Positions 22,863 to 34,748 of a stretch of 64,000 nt of DNA are shown here, in pieces. Positions within the stretch are counted from its first letter, which is position 1; each line of letters starts with the position of its first letter. The DNA comes from [Phialemoniopsis] sp. UDSM-2020. Taxonomy: Eukaryota; Ascomycota; Sordariomycetes; Thyridiales; Thyridiaceae. The position numbers were made by a program, and so were the translations under genes. The stretch is from contig JAEILZ010000007.1 of NCBI GenBank assembly GCA_018873225.1, positions 3,038,001-3,102,000 on the forward strand, read 5' to 3'. Below the pieces are notes generated by a model, which made no database searches, had not been told where the DNA came from, and saw only the letters and a program-made list of their open reading frames with translations.

Positions 22863-23207
22863 AACTACGACCAGTCATCGAGGTCAGTCTACAGAGGTAT
22901 TAACCTGTATGGCGTTGGTTAGTGGGATAACCCTCTTGCCAGCAGTCGATACCTGACAGGAGGGTCGAAATTTCAGCCTGCAACCTTAGTAGCACAGTTC
23001 GACCAAAACACACACACCACTCATCTTTTCACTTGTAAGACAAACCATCTTTATCGTGAAGCATTGCGTCAGTGCTTTAAGTCCTTTTTGGCCTCTAGGA
23101 CTATTGTCGGGGGAAGACCGCCAGGAGTACAAGACTGACAAAAGAGATATCTTCAGTGTCAAGCTTATTGTTGTAATACCGACCCGTTTGGGTCTGGGAA
23201 CTATCGG
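22863..23207. other. Convergent intergenic region
   Basis: 3' flanks of the two nucleotidyltransferase-like genes. It contains a 16-base match (22920-22935) to the MITE interior; otherwise nothing is recognised. Confidence 0.45.
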
Positions 23208-24433
23208 CTATCGAGCCCACGAGTAATCACCATTACTATGCCAGTGGTACCAGTTGTTGTACCTGGTACTGAAGGTCCAGTACCCGTCCCTGGACTTGTC
23301 TCCGTTCCGCGGTCCACCGCTGGAAGATGACTGCCTCATGCCAGAAGTAGGATAGGCAGCGTTGTACTGTCCAGAGCCATAAGGAGGGCCCCGGCCGGCG
23401 CCGCCATAGCCAGAGTTTCCTCCGCCGCCATAGCCAGAGTATCCTCCACCGCCAAAGCCAGGATATCCTCCACCCCGCGAACCGCTTGACTGGCCGCCGC
23501 CGTAAGCGGCCCTGTTACCGGAGCTGGTGTAATAGCCGCTTGCATATCCGGATCCGCCTCCACCATTGCCTCTACCACCGCTTGGTCCTGGGGTCGGTCG
23601 AGATGTCGGCATAGGGGTAGAGGGCGTGCGTTCCATGTTGAGCGCCCAACGCACCTTGGTCTCTTTTGCAGGATCCCGGTACAGCACCTCCTCCAGGAAG
23701 TCCTCCTTCCACTCCTTGTTCCACGGTCCGGAGGCGGCGCGGACCTGCGGGCCTAATTGCCGGGACTCGCAGACAAACATCAGGTCGATATAGTCATCTT
23801 GGGATCGACGATCTGAGTGTGCCTTGAGCTTGCACCGGACGAGGGGTCCAATAGCCAGAAGGTCGCAGTTGAACGGACCAGTAGTGGCGGTGACGCGCCG
23901 ACGCTCTACAGCGGCCGCCATGTTTTGCGGAACGAAGTGTCCTGCAGCGCCCTTTGGTTTGAGATCGACCTGGACCATCTGGCCCCTGATATCGACAAAG
24001 ATACGGGCTACTCCGCCCATCCACTGGAACTTGTCTGCAGGCCGGTAGCTACTACATTCTGGGTTAGTAAAGATCTTGATGCGCGAGGACAGTCATGGAT
24101 GATCAGGTGAACCAGGAATCTAAGACCACAAAGAATCCTGGAGTTCATACTGAAGTTCCAAAAGGGCGTCGTTGTTACTCACTGTGAGTAGCGTTCAAAG
24201 CACGAAAGGAGTGTCTCCATCCGGGGCGGGTTGTCAACAGCGATATCAACATCACCGGTAACCCTACCGGAGCCACGGATGAAGAAGTTCATACCGCCCA
24301 TAACGCCATAGGAGATGCCGTTTCGCTCGAGGATGTTGGCGACGATGGCCAAGGCTTGCTTTTGCTCATCAGGGCTTGCGTCTTCCGCTTCCTCCTCGAA
24401 CTCGATAGACCTCGCTTCCGAATAGAAAGGCAT
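23208..24433 (-). CDS. Nucleotidyltransferase-fold protein with Gly/Tyr-rich tail
   Basis: Exons 24433-24183 and 24048-23208 (or from 24051; the acceptor is a tandem TAGTAG) give about 363 residues. Residues 22-85 match the nucleotidyltransferase superfamily: ILERNGISYGVMGGMNFF, then RGSGRVTGDVDIAV with the D-x-D metal-binding pair, then PPRMETLLSCFERY. A second strand follows with IFVDIRGQMVQVDLKP. From about residue 215 to the end the protein is low-complexity Gly, Ser and Tyr (GGGGYSGYGGGGNSGYGGAG), like disordered RNA-binding tails, finishing in a Trp/Tyr-rich end (YWTFSTRYNNWYHWHSNGDY). The domain and tail are seen directly. Role unknown; action on a nucleotide or RNA substrate is only inferred from the fold. 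Confidence 0.75.
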
Positions 24434-26788
24434 CTTGGAGAATTGTTGGTGGAATAATGGAGCAAAACATAAGTTGCTTAAGGGATATTGCTTGACGGAA
24501 ATCCCGATTTGTGGGAAGTTGCTCGAAGGGACTTGTCTGAATGCAACGCTGAAAGCAGAAGTAGAACCAAAGGCAAAATTAAATGAAGAAGGGTCGCTGA
24601 GGAGAGGTTGCGGATGCTGTTGATGGACCTCGGAGTGTCCTTAAATACAAAATTGAGAAAGACCACGATGGACATTGCTCAACAGTCACTCTCTTGCTTC
24701 TGATCACTCTTTGTCATTCACTTCTCCCTCAGCCACATTTGATCCTCGAATCAGACTTGGTTGTTGACTCTCGGCTTCCCTCACATGCTCTTGAGATCTC
24801 CTCAGGTCTCTCCAAGCATTGTGACGATTCAGCCCAGGAGTGGCTCGTCTACCATTGCCCTTGTCGTATCTCTATCTACATCTCTCAGGTACTTGTCAAA
24901 GACTCTGCCACATAGAGGCTCATGAGGAACCTTGAGCAGCTAGACCCTCTTGGGAACCACGTTCGAAGCTCCATGAGTGAAGTTTTCCTGGTCTAGGACG
25001 CAGGACAGTTCGTTCTCGAACCCCTCTTGGCGGTTGGCTACTTCTTCTCCTTATATTCCCAACGATAGGGCCATTTCCTCGATGTATTCGAACTTGGTGG
25101 TCTCCAGAATGTTGGCAACCTGTTCGAATTTCTCGAGGGGTTCATGTTCCAAGCCCGGCAGGCAGGCCGTCCGAGAGTGCCTGGCTTGACTGAATGGTAT
25201 TGCACATGCTTACCCCTAGCAAGATGGCTGGTTGATTTTGCAAATAGCTGATTTGCTTTGAAATGCAGTGATTTATATATGAACTCTCTCACTCGACACA
25301 GAATGGCATGAATGGCTGGACAGCTAAGAAATACTGGCATACAGACAGGCGTGATCAATCTTCATATGTGCACCAAAATTGTGTGAATTTGAACACAGAG
25401 AAGTCAAACATGCGAGAAAATATAATTTGTCTGCCTGGTGTGAGGTGTTGAGGCATGTTGGAACAGAAGTCGTAGAGTGAAGATGACCAATAGGGTGTAA
25501 GTGGTTGACAGCCTTTTGAGTCCATGTCACGATTGTCAAATTTGTCCACAAATGATCTTTCAGGCTGGAAGAGAATCAAATGTCTGAGAAGTAAAGGCAA
25601 TGCTGAAAGCAAACAATCATTAAACCTCAAGTACCTCCTGGAGTTGTTGAATTTTGTACATTTCACATGTCTTGGTAGCAAGCATGCTTGAAGCTGGTAA
25701 AACTGACAACCTGGTCGGTTCAAACAAATTGTTCCCTAAACTGAAAGGAAGACAAAAGAGCCACCCCGACCAAGGTTGTAACACCCTGGACAATGGACAA
25801 GGAAGCAGCTATCTTCGTACCTTACAAATAGATTGCCATCAAGTACTTTGCTCTATCATGTTTTCCCTCGTGAGACATGTGGGAAGGTATGCATGCTTAC
25901 ACATGTTATGACCAGAGACTGATTGACTCTTCTTGCAAACTAGGTAACCAAAGCATCGAATGCTGAACTTTTCACGGCTGCCTTATTGGCCCTACGACAG
26001 ATGACGCATGGATTTTGTTACAGTCCAGAGCTTGCAGCCAACCGAGCAAGAGACTTCACAATCAAAGGTCTTCAACAACCAGGGGATTGGTAATCTGGGC
26101 CAGTCCCACAAGATGCTGCACTTCGTGAAGCTTCCTTGCATCCCGGTAGTGCTAAATCGCCAAATGCAGCTCTGGGCGCCCCACGTCGTCAAGAGCATGG
26201 CCCAGGCTGCGGCCCGAGCGTTACTGGCTTTGCTGGGTCTTCATGGGTGTTACAGCCAATGATGGCTTGCCGGCCTTAGTCATAGAATAAGCCTAGCTTG
26301 CTGGGAAAACTTCCCTGGCCGGCCCCAAATTTTTGTTTCTTCTCTAAGAAGCGAGGCAAGCAAGCAAGCAAGCAGAACGGGCTGCCTGCGCCAGAAATCG
26401 GCCAACCTCACTTCACCTCACCAAACCCTCATCTCCCCTTCCCCAGTGTGGCCCCCAGCTTCTGCATCGTGAGGCGCCATTTCCACTCTTCGCGTATATC
26501 CTTTTGGTTTGTTTCGCGTCGCTCCTTCTCTCTCTTCTTGTTCTGAATGGAACTGCCCGAGTCCCGATTTCCGCTTTCCTCTTCCCCATTGTGCTGAGCT
26601 CCTCGGAATACGTCGAGCTCGGGATCCTCGAAGAATACCCTCTCCCGACGCAACTCTCCAACATCTCCCATCGCGCGGATCGCACTCTAGAGCGACACCA
26701 GCTCCTTGTCGCCAGTTGATCTGTTCGCAGTGGTTGCCCTCAGTAGAGTGAGCAGCCACTGCAACAGCTTGAACCCCAAGCCGGCAAG
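24434..26788. other. Intergenic region without recognised genes
   Basis: 2.35 kb, relatively AT-rich between 25200 and 25950. Open frames are short and unconvincing. An (AAGC)n run lies at 26352-26373. The last 250 bp is pyrimidine-rich, consistent with the promoter and leader of the ubiquitin hydrolase gene. Confidence 0.45.
26352..26373. repeat. (AAGC)n microsatellite
   Basis: Five tandem AAGC units. Confidence 0.7.
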
Positions 26789-29709
26789 ATGAACAACCGT
26801 CATCTGCCGGCTGGGCAGCCCACGGGGGGAGGAGGTGCAGGAGGCCCAGGAGTCGATATGGGGCCGGTACCCGGACCAGGTGGTGGTGGACCCAGGCGCG
26901 GTGGTGGAAGGGCACACTATCAGTCGCATTACCAACACCAACAGCACCAGCAGCCGCAGCATGTTCATCCTCAGATGTATCCCAACTACATGAACCCCTA
27001 CGGCAACGCTTATGGCTATCCTCCGATGCCGCCGCAGCACTACTACCAGAATGGCATGCCTAACGGATATATGCCTCACCAGTATGCCAGGTCGCCTCCA
27101 CCAGTTCACCAATACGTCCCTATGATGCAGCCTGGGGCAATGCCTCCGCAGCCCTACTCAAGGCCGGCTCAGCAGTCACCCGTCATCGTCTCGACACCGA
27201 CATACCAGCCTCCTCCACCCGTGCAACAATCTCCTGTGGTTGTCTCGCACCCATTCCCCGTGCCGCCATACCATGTCCCCCCTCCTGGGCCACCCGTCTC
27301 TCTTCCTCCCCCAACTCCCACATCTACACACTCATCTCAGGCTTTCGGCCCTCCGCCTGTCCCTGCCAGTCCTCAGATGCCGGCTCAGACTGCTCCTTCT
27401 GATGCTGGGACTGCCAATGAACCCACGCCTTCGATTGTGTCAGATGCAAAGGTCGAAGAGCCCCGAGAGCCTTTCCGGCCACCGGTAAGTTGTCATCCAT
27501 CACAACTTGTTTGAAAACCGCCCTAACACGCCTACAGCTTCCATGGCTCTCTCGACCCGACGTTCCTTTCCCCAAGAAGACGACCAAGTCGCGTAGGAGG
27601 AGAAGATTGATGGCAGACGATGCGGAGACCGTGGATATGCCTGCCAAGGCACAAGAGGCTGCGATGGAGGCTGTAGGAACACCCGAGGTCTCTGCAGACT
27701 CCGCGGATCGTGTTCCCGAGCGTGCAGAGACGCCCTCAACCCACGACCGCTCAGACTTGCCCTCTACTACGCCTACGACTCCCAGCTCCGTGCAACCGGC
27801 CCAATCGGCAGCTGTCGCCACCCCTACACAAACAAAGCCAAGTGGCGCCCAGCGTCCTGCCGTGCCTGCTATTCCCATTGTGCCCGTTGTCCCGGCTGTT
27901 AGCCCCAAGGACGTCAAGCCCGTCTCGAAGCCTGCAGCGGTTGGCGAAGAGCCAGCAACGGCAGCAACTTCTCAGTCTGACGATAACACCGCCTCGACTG
28001 TGACAGTTGGCCGGGAGGACGTCGAGTCCGCCGAGGCCAAGCCTGCTGCCGCTCCCGCTGCGGCTGGTCCCAAACTGTGGACAGGTCTTTTCGCCAAAAC
28101 CGCCGCAGCAGCATCTGCCGCAGCGGCGGCCGGTGGTCCGAACGGAGTTGATGCTGGTGCCGCCGATAAGGGTGGTTCTACACCTGCCGGCTTCACTCAG
28201 TCCAAGTCCAACTCGATGGGAGATGCTCTCCGCGCCTACCGTGTTGATGGTGCGGAAAAAATCCAGTTCCTGGAGCCTCGGGGCCTGAGCAACATCGGAC
28301 AGATTTGTTATCTGAACTCGGTCCTCCAGGTCCTGCTCTACTGCCAGCCGTTTTATGACTTCTTGGACCAGGCCAGTCGCAAGGCAGCCCACAGCTTCAA
28401 GAGTGACACACCTGTGCTGGATGCTATGATAATGTTTATGCGTGAGTTCAAGGTGATTGGCTCTGCCGAGACCACGGAGCAGCTCTGTAAGCGCCTGAAG
28501 AAGGAGGACCTCGAGCACTATGGAGATTCCTTCAGCCCCGAATTCGTGTACGATGCTTTCAAGACGATCAAGCGCTTTGACGCGATGAAGGTGAGAGATG
28601 ATAGATTCAACACGTGTGCTACTGGACTGGGCTAATATACTGGATAGCGTGGTCACCAACAGGATGCTCAAGAGTTCTTGGGCTTCATTCTGGAGTCTTT
28701 GCACGAGGAGTGCTGTCGAGCCATGGGCGTTGCCACGACATCTGTGGACGACGGCAGCTCTACTGGCCAGGCCTTTGGCAGCTCAGAGTTTGAAGCGGCC
28801 AAGTCTTGGCAGGAGGTTGGCCCCCGACAGACCAGCGCTACCGTGCGGCCTTCTTCCATCATCTATACCCCCTCTCCCATCACCAAGATCTTCTTTGGCG
28901 CATTCAGAAACGAACTGCGCCATCCCGGCAATGTCTCGGTCACGCCCCAGCCGTACAACACGGTGCAGCTTGACATCGATCTGCCCCAGGTGCGCAACAT
29001 TGTCGACGCCATCCGCAACATCATCAAGCCCGAGACCGTTAGCGGGACCTTTGAGGCCAATGGCCGTGTCTCTAGCACGGCCACCAAGCAGCAGCTCTTC
29101 GAGACGCTGCCCCCTATCCTCATGATTCAGCTCAAGCGTTTCCAGTACGATGAAGTGCACGGCACGACCAAGATCTGGAAGAAGGTTGGGTACCCCCTCG
29201 ATCTCGAGATCCCCGTCGAGGCGCTGTCGCGCCCCAAGAGGAACCAGATCAACTCGGAGGGCACGGGACTTCCCCAGTACAAGCTCATCGCAGTCGTATA
29301 CCACCACGGCAAGAATGCCACGGTTGGGCACTACACTGCGGATGTGCGGCGACAGGACGGCCGCGAGTGGATCCGTATGGACGACACTGTTATCCGTCGG
29401 GTGCGCAGCGAGGACGTCATCGAGGGCGGTGGCGAGGAAGAGCCGACGCGGGCTCAAGAGCTGGCGCGGAAGGAGAACGGCACCAGCACCAGGTCGAGCT
29501 CGGTCAATCGATTTGCAGCCATGGGCGACGAGGATTCGGGTGACAATGAGGGCGGCTGGAACACCGTTACCGCCACCCCCGGCAGTGGAAAGAAGACGGG
29601 TGCCGCCGGTGTCAACGGCAATGCCGCCAACACGCCACGTTCAAAGCAGGTCAAGGAGAGCGTCAAGGACAACAAGGTGGCGTACCTGCTGTTCTACCAG
29701 AGGGTTTAG
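26789..29709 (+). CDS. Ubiquitin carboxyl-terminal hydrolase, Ubp3/USP10-like
   Basis: Cysteine protease that removes ubiquitin from proteins. Exons 26789-27484, 27538-28590 and 28648-29709 give 936 residues. Residues 1-440 are disordered: Gly/Pro/His/Gln-rich, then Ser/Pro/Ala-rich, with a basic KSRRRRRL patch and a poly-Ala run (AAAASAAAAAGG). The USP domain begins near 475: Cys box GLSNIGQICYLNSVLQVL with Cys489, QQDAQEFLGFILESL just after intron 2, and His box HHGKNATVGHYTADVRR with His811, followed by WIRMDDTVI. The long N-terminal tail and the Cys-box form resemble Ubp3/USP10, which in yeast works with Bre5 in ribophagy and vesicle transport; that subfamily call is inferred. The oxyanion-hole Asn, five residues before Cys489, is present. 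Confidence 0.93.
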
Positions 29710-30691
29710 GAGACCTGCTCCTACAAGCGATATGGATGGCAGCGGGGCATGACCCCACGATCCATCACCTATTCGCTGTGACACAGGGGTTTGGAAGGGT
29801 ATATAGGTTAGTGACGGGTCTTTCATGGCGGACCGACATGCATATACTCCTAATTGCGGTGGACTTTGGAGTTTCAAGCAGATATCCTTATCTGAGTCAG
29901 ATTGAGGGTGATGTGAGGGCAGAAAGCGCCAGGCTTTCTGCTCAATGTACTCTTGGTGGAGTGGAAGTCCGGCATGGGCATAGCGTGTGTGGCATGGCAT
30001 GGCATGGTGGGCAGAGGCCGCATCTTTTTTATTTGCTACTCCTGTCGCAAGTCTTGCCGACTGCGATGGATCTTGGCATCATTTCACGTGAATACTTTGA
30101 TAGTAGAGGTGGTTTGGGGCGACAAGATGGGACGATATAGCAGAGAGGAAGAGGTAGAGCTTGGGCTCGCTCATGCACTACCCAAACAAGAAGATGAAGG
30201 AGGTGGTTGGCTTCGTCGGTGGGACGGAGCGTGTTGTAGAATAAAAATAATACCTTTATGACCAGAATTTCTGGGGCAAGTCTATCTTCTGATGTGTATT
30301 CCAGCTTGTCCAGTTCAAATTCGCTGAAGCTGGTTTGATCTTGGTGTGAATTTGGCTACTGAACAGGTACGTACCATTCTGTGGTGGTTGTGGTGCGCGA
30401 CCCCAAGGAAAAATAAGTCGCGTCTGCCAAGGCCAAGAATTGTGAACAAAGCTCTCTCTCCATCCTGACCTTAGCTTCACCTCACCTACAAAGCCAGCCA
30501 GCCGCCTGGGCGCTTTTTTCCCCAAGCAAACAAATAAACAATCTCTTCAACAGTTTCAGACGCACCCAGCCGCCAGCAATTTCTGGCTCTTCTTCCTTTG
30601 TTGTTTGTTCTCAAGCTAGGCCAATCGATTGCTTTTTTACTCCTGCATTAGAGCCAAACCTCTTCCTCCCCGAGGAGGCCTTTCCGCAGCC
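29710..30691. other. Intergenic between ubiquitin hydrolase and nup85
   Basis: 3' flank, with a GGCAT triple repeat near 29991-30006, then a pyrimidine-rich leader before nup85. No gene is seen. Confidence 0.5.
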
Positions 30692-33600
30692 ATGGCTTAC
30701 CGGTTCGTCGTTGAGAGTGACAGCGACAGCAGTCCGCCGTCTACACCCGATCGCACGAGCACCAAACACGGCTCCAACCTCTTCAACTTTGATGACAACC
30801 CTTCGACCACGCCCGCCGGACCCCCACCACCCTCCTCAGCCGCCAGCTTTACCCCCGCCGGCGCACCGTCCGCCTCGTACCTTGGTAGCTCCATGATGCG
30901 CGGCGTCACGGCCCAGAAGCCCGTCAGCTTCAACAGCCGCATCGCGGGCAGCACCGGAGCCGCTCCTTCAGCCAACAAGAACCTATTTGCGCCCAAGACC
31001 AACTCACCCCTCGGCCGGTCGATACAGGCCTCCGCGCAGCCGGCCAAGGGCGGCATCGGCGGCGGGCGGCAGCCGTCGAGGCTGAGCAGGCAATTTGTCG
31101 TCAGCAGCGACGAGGACGAGGACGAAGATCAAGATGCCGACGGCGAGGACTACGAGGAACAGCAGGAGCTGCCGGGTGCCAAGGATAGCGGACCCAAGAC
31201 GTTTTCTGTTCGGTACGAGGAATCTGACGAGGAATCTGATGCCGAAGGCGAGGAGGATGTGGACCACTACCGACAAGGAAATGGCATGGACGCAGATGAG
31301 GACGCCATGGGCGAGGAGGCTGCCGGCGACATGTGGCTCAATCTCGACAATGCCGCAAATCAGCCCATGATCGGAGACGAGTCGGATCTCATGATGATGG
31401 CAACGCCGGCCGTCAACGACCGGATACGCAGAGAGGCAGAGGACATCTTCCGGGCCTCGTCCATGCGATCGACGAATAGGCCTCCTCGAGACTTCAAGTT
31501 TGCGCCCATCGCCAAGGCGATCTACGACCAGATGCGCTATGCTACGATTACAGAGTCACCAGACGTCGTCATCGAGACTGAGGGCCTGATCGGCCGCTTG
31601 TACAACGAGGGCGTCGGCCCGGAGGAGGATATGAACAGGATGGACAATACACTGGCCGGCACATCAGCACAGCTTGCTTCATTATGGCACGCCTACATAG
31701 ACAGCACGCCGCATAGGGAAGAGGAGCACTCTGCGGGTATCGGCCCTGGACCGAATGCTTCGTCCTTTGACAACGCATCATTCCTTGCTTCTCTCGCCTT
31801 GCAGGTTCACCACACGCGCTTCGACGACGGTGGCGAGGCACGTTTAGAGCCACTTACTGAGACTATGTTCCGATGGTTGGCAGAGAACCACAACCTATAC
31901 CCCGGCCAGGTCCGAGATGTCCTCTCACACCAACCCGCGCCTGCAGGACATAGCATGTTCTGGCAGGCCGTCTTCATCGCGCTTCTACAAGGCAGGGTGA
32001 CCGACGCACTCAGTCTGCTGCAGGGCGGAGGTTGGGCACGCGTTCGGCGGGGACACCAGCCGGCGTACGTGGGCCAGGCGCTGGCCAATGTGGAGCGCGC
32101 CGTGCAGGAGACGTGCGACATGCTGAACAACTGCCCCGGCCGGTACGACAACTGGGAGATCTGGAGCAGCGACTGGATGCTCTTCCGCATCCGCGCCAAG
32201 GGCGCCCTCGAGCAGCTGCGGCGCTTCGCCGAGGGCCGGGACAAGGGCGACTCGGAGATGTTTCGCGCGCGCAACTCGATGGCCGGGCTGGCGCGCAAGG
32301 CCGAGAGCCAGGTTCCCTGGGATATCTACGAAAACATTAACATCATCTTTGACATCGTGCTGGGCGCGCGCGAGCGAATCGTCGCCATGGCGCAGGATTG
32401 GTGTGAGGCGACGGTCGCGCTATTTGGCTGGTGGGACGAGGGCAGCCGGACTCAGCAGCAGCAGCTATCACGGTCACAGAGCCTCATGCTGGCGTCGGAC
32501 CTGAGCAGCTCGGAGAGCTATCTTGACCGTCTGGCGCGGTCGTTCCAGGCGGCTGTGGGCTCGGGGCTGGAACTCAACTCGAATAGCCCGCTCGAGGTGG
32601 GCATGGCGTGCGTCTTTGAGGACAACCCCAAGGGCGTTATTGGTATCCTGCGAGGCTGGTCTCTGCCGGTGGCCGCTGCAGTCGCTGAGATCGCGTCGCT
32701 TGGCGGATGGCTGCCTCCCCACCAACCCTCGATGCTGTTCGGCATGGATGATCTAGATATGGACGACCTGGAGGTGCTGGGCGTCGACCCCAAGAGCCCC
32801 GACGAGATGGACGGCATCAAGGACAACACGCTGGTCCAGTACGCGCAGGAGCTCATCAATTTCAACGAGCTGGCGACGGTGACGGACAAGTCGGGGCGGA
32901 CGATGGAGGGCTGGGAGCTGGCGATCCACGTGCTCGGCAGAATGGAGTCGCCGCAGCGGTCTGAGGAGACCATCGGCGAGCTAGTGCAGACGATATTAGA
33001 GGACGTCGACATGGACAGCGGCGCGACGGTGGATAGGGTCTGGCGCCTGCTGAATGACCTCGGCATGATCGCTTTTGCTGAGGAGACGGCCGAGGTAAGA
33101 CTACTCGCTCTACATCGTTATCATATCATGTCACTAACACTCGTGCTACAGCACTACGGCGAGATCCTAGCGGCGGACTCGCACCGCTACGGTGAGGCCA
33201 TGTGGTACTACGCCCTGGCGCACCGGCCGTCCAAGGTTCGCGAGGTCATGAACCTGCTCATTTCCTTCTCGCTGATCCAGTCGGTCGCCTTCCCGCCCGA
33301 GTCGGACCTTGACGAGCACCTCGCGCGCCTGCTGTCGGACCGCAACGCGACGCTCCAGCAGTTCGCCAAGCAGGACCTCGAGGCGGCCGAGCTGCTGGGC
33401 AAGCTGCTCAGCGGGTACGCCACGCTGCGCCGCTTCTACGAGCTGCGCGACGACGAGTCCGTCTCGCTCACGCGCAGGAGGGCCGCCGCGGCGGTGGCGC
33501 TGACGGCGGTCATTGCGTCCAGCGACGATAACATCCGCGGGGGCATGTACGACGCCGGGCGCGAGGCGGTGGTGTCGGAGGACTTCCTGCTGGCCCTCCT

Positions 33601-34057
33601 GGGCGAGGCGCTCATGTTTGTCGATGCTGGCAAGGAGCCGGCCCTGACGCTCGAGCACATTGACGTCCTGCTCAAGGCGGTCGAGGACCTGGCTACGGTG
33701 GGCTCGCGCGTGCGGTCCGCGTGCGACGAGTTCTTCGACGTGGTCCTGCAGTCTGGTCAGGGTGTGAAGGGGGCGAACCCGGCGGACCTTGCCAAGTCGA
33801 TGCGCAAGAGCACGAGTGGGAGCTATGTTCTTAGTGGTAGCTCGATGCTGGCTAGTCAGCTGCATCGGAGTATCGGCAAGGCTGCTGGTGCCGCCGGCGC
33901 CGGGGTGGGTGTGAAGCGGGGCTGGGACTGGAGGACGGACGAGCGGGGCGGTGTGAGGGCCGGGACGGGCGGGGATGATGTCCTCCGGCGTCTGAGGCTA
34001 GGTCTCGCGAGGGACCTGGGGAGGTTGTGGGTTGAGGAGGCTGATGGGGCTATTTAA
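30692..34057 (+). CDS. nup85: Nucleoporin Nup85
   Basis: Scaffold subunit of the Y-complex (Nup84/Nup107 complex) of the nuclear pore, bound to Seh1 in other fungi. Exons 30692-33094 and 33152-34057 give 1,102 residues. Residues 1-250 are disordered with acidic tracts (SSDEDEDEDQDADGEDYEEQ). The alpha-helical Nup85 domain follows: FWQAVFIALLQGRVTDALSL, NWEIWSSDWMLFRIRAKGAL, then MWYYALAHRPSKVREVMNLL after the intron. The intron (33095-33151: GTAAGA donor, CACTAACAC branch, CTACAG acceptor) is 57 nt and has no stop in frame, so its retention would only insert 19 residues. The start at 30692 has context CAGCCATGGC; upstream in-frame codons lack an ATG. Family identification is from helical-domain signatures and size. 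Confidence 0.88.
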   Translation: MAYRFVVESDSDSSPPSTPDRTSTKHGSNLFNFDDNPSTTPAGPPPPSSAASFTPAGAPSASYLGSSMMRGVTAQKPVSFNSRIAGSTGAAPSANKNLFAPKTNSPLGRSIQASAQPAKGGIGGGRQPSRLSRQFVVSSDEDEDEDQDADGEDYEEQQELPGAKDSGPKTFSVRYEESDEESDAEGEEDVDHYRQGNGMDADEDAMGEEAAGDMWLNLDNAANQPMIGDESDLMMMATPAVNDRIRREAEDIFRASSMRSTNRPPRDFKFAPIAKAIYDQMRYATITESPDVVIETEGLIGRLYNEGVGPEEDMNRMDNTLAGTSAQLASLWHAYIDSTPHREEEHSAGIGPGPNASSFDNASFLASLALQVHHTRFDDGGEARLEPLTETMFRWLAENHNLYPGQVRDVLSHQPAPAGHSMFWQAVFIALLQGRVTDALSLLQGGGWARVRRGHQPAYVGQALANVERAVQETCDMLNNCPGRYDNWEIWSSDWMLFRIRAKGALEQLRRFAEGRDKGDSEMFRARNSMAGLARKAESQVPWDIYENINIIFDIVLGARERIVAMAQDWCEATVALFGWWDEGSRTQQQQLSRSQSLMLASDLSSSESYLDRLARSFQAAVGSGLELNSNSPLEVGMACVFEDNPKGVIGILRGWSLPVAAAVAEIASLGGWLPPHQPSMLFGMDDLDMDDLEVLGVDPKSPDEMDGIKDNTLVQYAQELINFNELATVTDKSGRTMEGWELAIHVLGRMESPQRSEETIGELVQTILEDVDMDSGATVDRVWRLLNDLGMIAFAEETAEVRLLALHRYHIMSLTLVLQHYGEILAADSHRYGEAMWYYALAHRPSKVREVMNLLISFSLIQSVAFPPESDLDEHLARLLSDRNATLQQFAKQDLEAAELLGKLLSGYATLRRFYELRDDESVSLTRRRAAAAVALTAVIASSDDNIRGGMYDAGREAVVSEDFLLALLGEALMFVDAGKEPALTLEHIDVLLKAVEDLATVGSRVRSACDEFFDVVLQSGQGVKGANPADLAKSMRKSTSGSYVLSGSSMLASQLHRSIGKAAGAAGAGVGVKRGWDWRTDERGGVRAGTGGDDVLRRLRLGLARDLGRLWVEEADGAI

Positions 34058-34748
34058 AGGGAGTCCAAGAAAAAGAAGGAGGGAAAGTCTGTACAGAAAG
34101 GAAGGAAACATTTGTATGACATGGCGTTTTACTTGCGAGACGGCAGTTGACCCCTTAATGGTTAGGGGTTCTGCCTCTACTTCGTCTGGTTTCGTTGTTG
34201 TTGTGTAGACTTAGTGATAATGCATACCTACCTGACTGGCCTGATGAGGGCCGGATCTACGATGTTCTTGCATCTTCAGGTGTTCAATCATGCACGTAGG
34301 CGGGATTCGGAGCAAGACTAAGTATTTAATCGGGTAGTAAGCCGCTGTTAGAGGGTATAGTTACAGTAACACGTTGTAGAACGAGACGGCGGTCGTTGGA
34401 CACTCATGAGTGTAAGTTGGAGATGGTGTTTCTATTTCAGGCCTAGCCCCCCACACTTTGCAGTTCCCGCGTCTCCAAATCCCAGACCCTTGGGATCCGC
34501 ACACCAATGCCGACCCCTGTTTCCAGTTAATAATTGCTAGCTCGTGAGAGGCTCAAATCGAGGGAGCTCAGGAAGAAGCAACCATCAAAGCCGTCACCAC
34601 ATTCCATAGCTCGCCCGGCTTGGCCCCTTTTCTCGGACTATCTGGAGCAAACGGCATCGTGACTCTCAATCTCTAGACACGCGCACTTGCACCCAGAAAG
34701 CTGTCTCTGTCATTACTACGGCTGCTGCGGCGCATCCAAGCCGTCAAG
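34058..34748. other. Intergenic between nup85 and the endonuclease III gene
   Basis: 3' flank and promoter. Nothing recognised. Confidence 0.5.

Noticed and set aside
28282..28335. Asn to Gln change in the ubiquitin hydrolase Cys box (GQIC for GNTC)
   Set aside because: The oxyanion-hole Asn is the one five residues before the catalytic Cys and is intact, so no loss of activity is implied.
27751..28704. 317-codon open frame on the minus strand
   Set aside because: Antisense shadow of the ubiquitin hydrolase.
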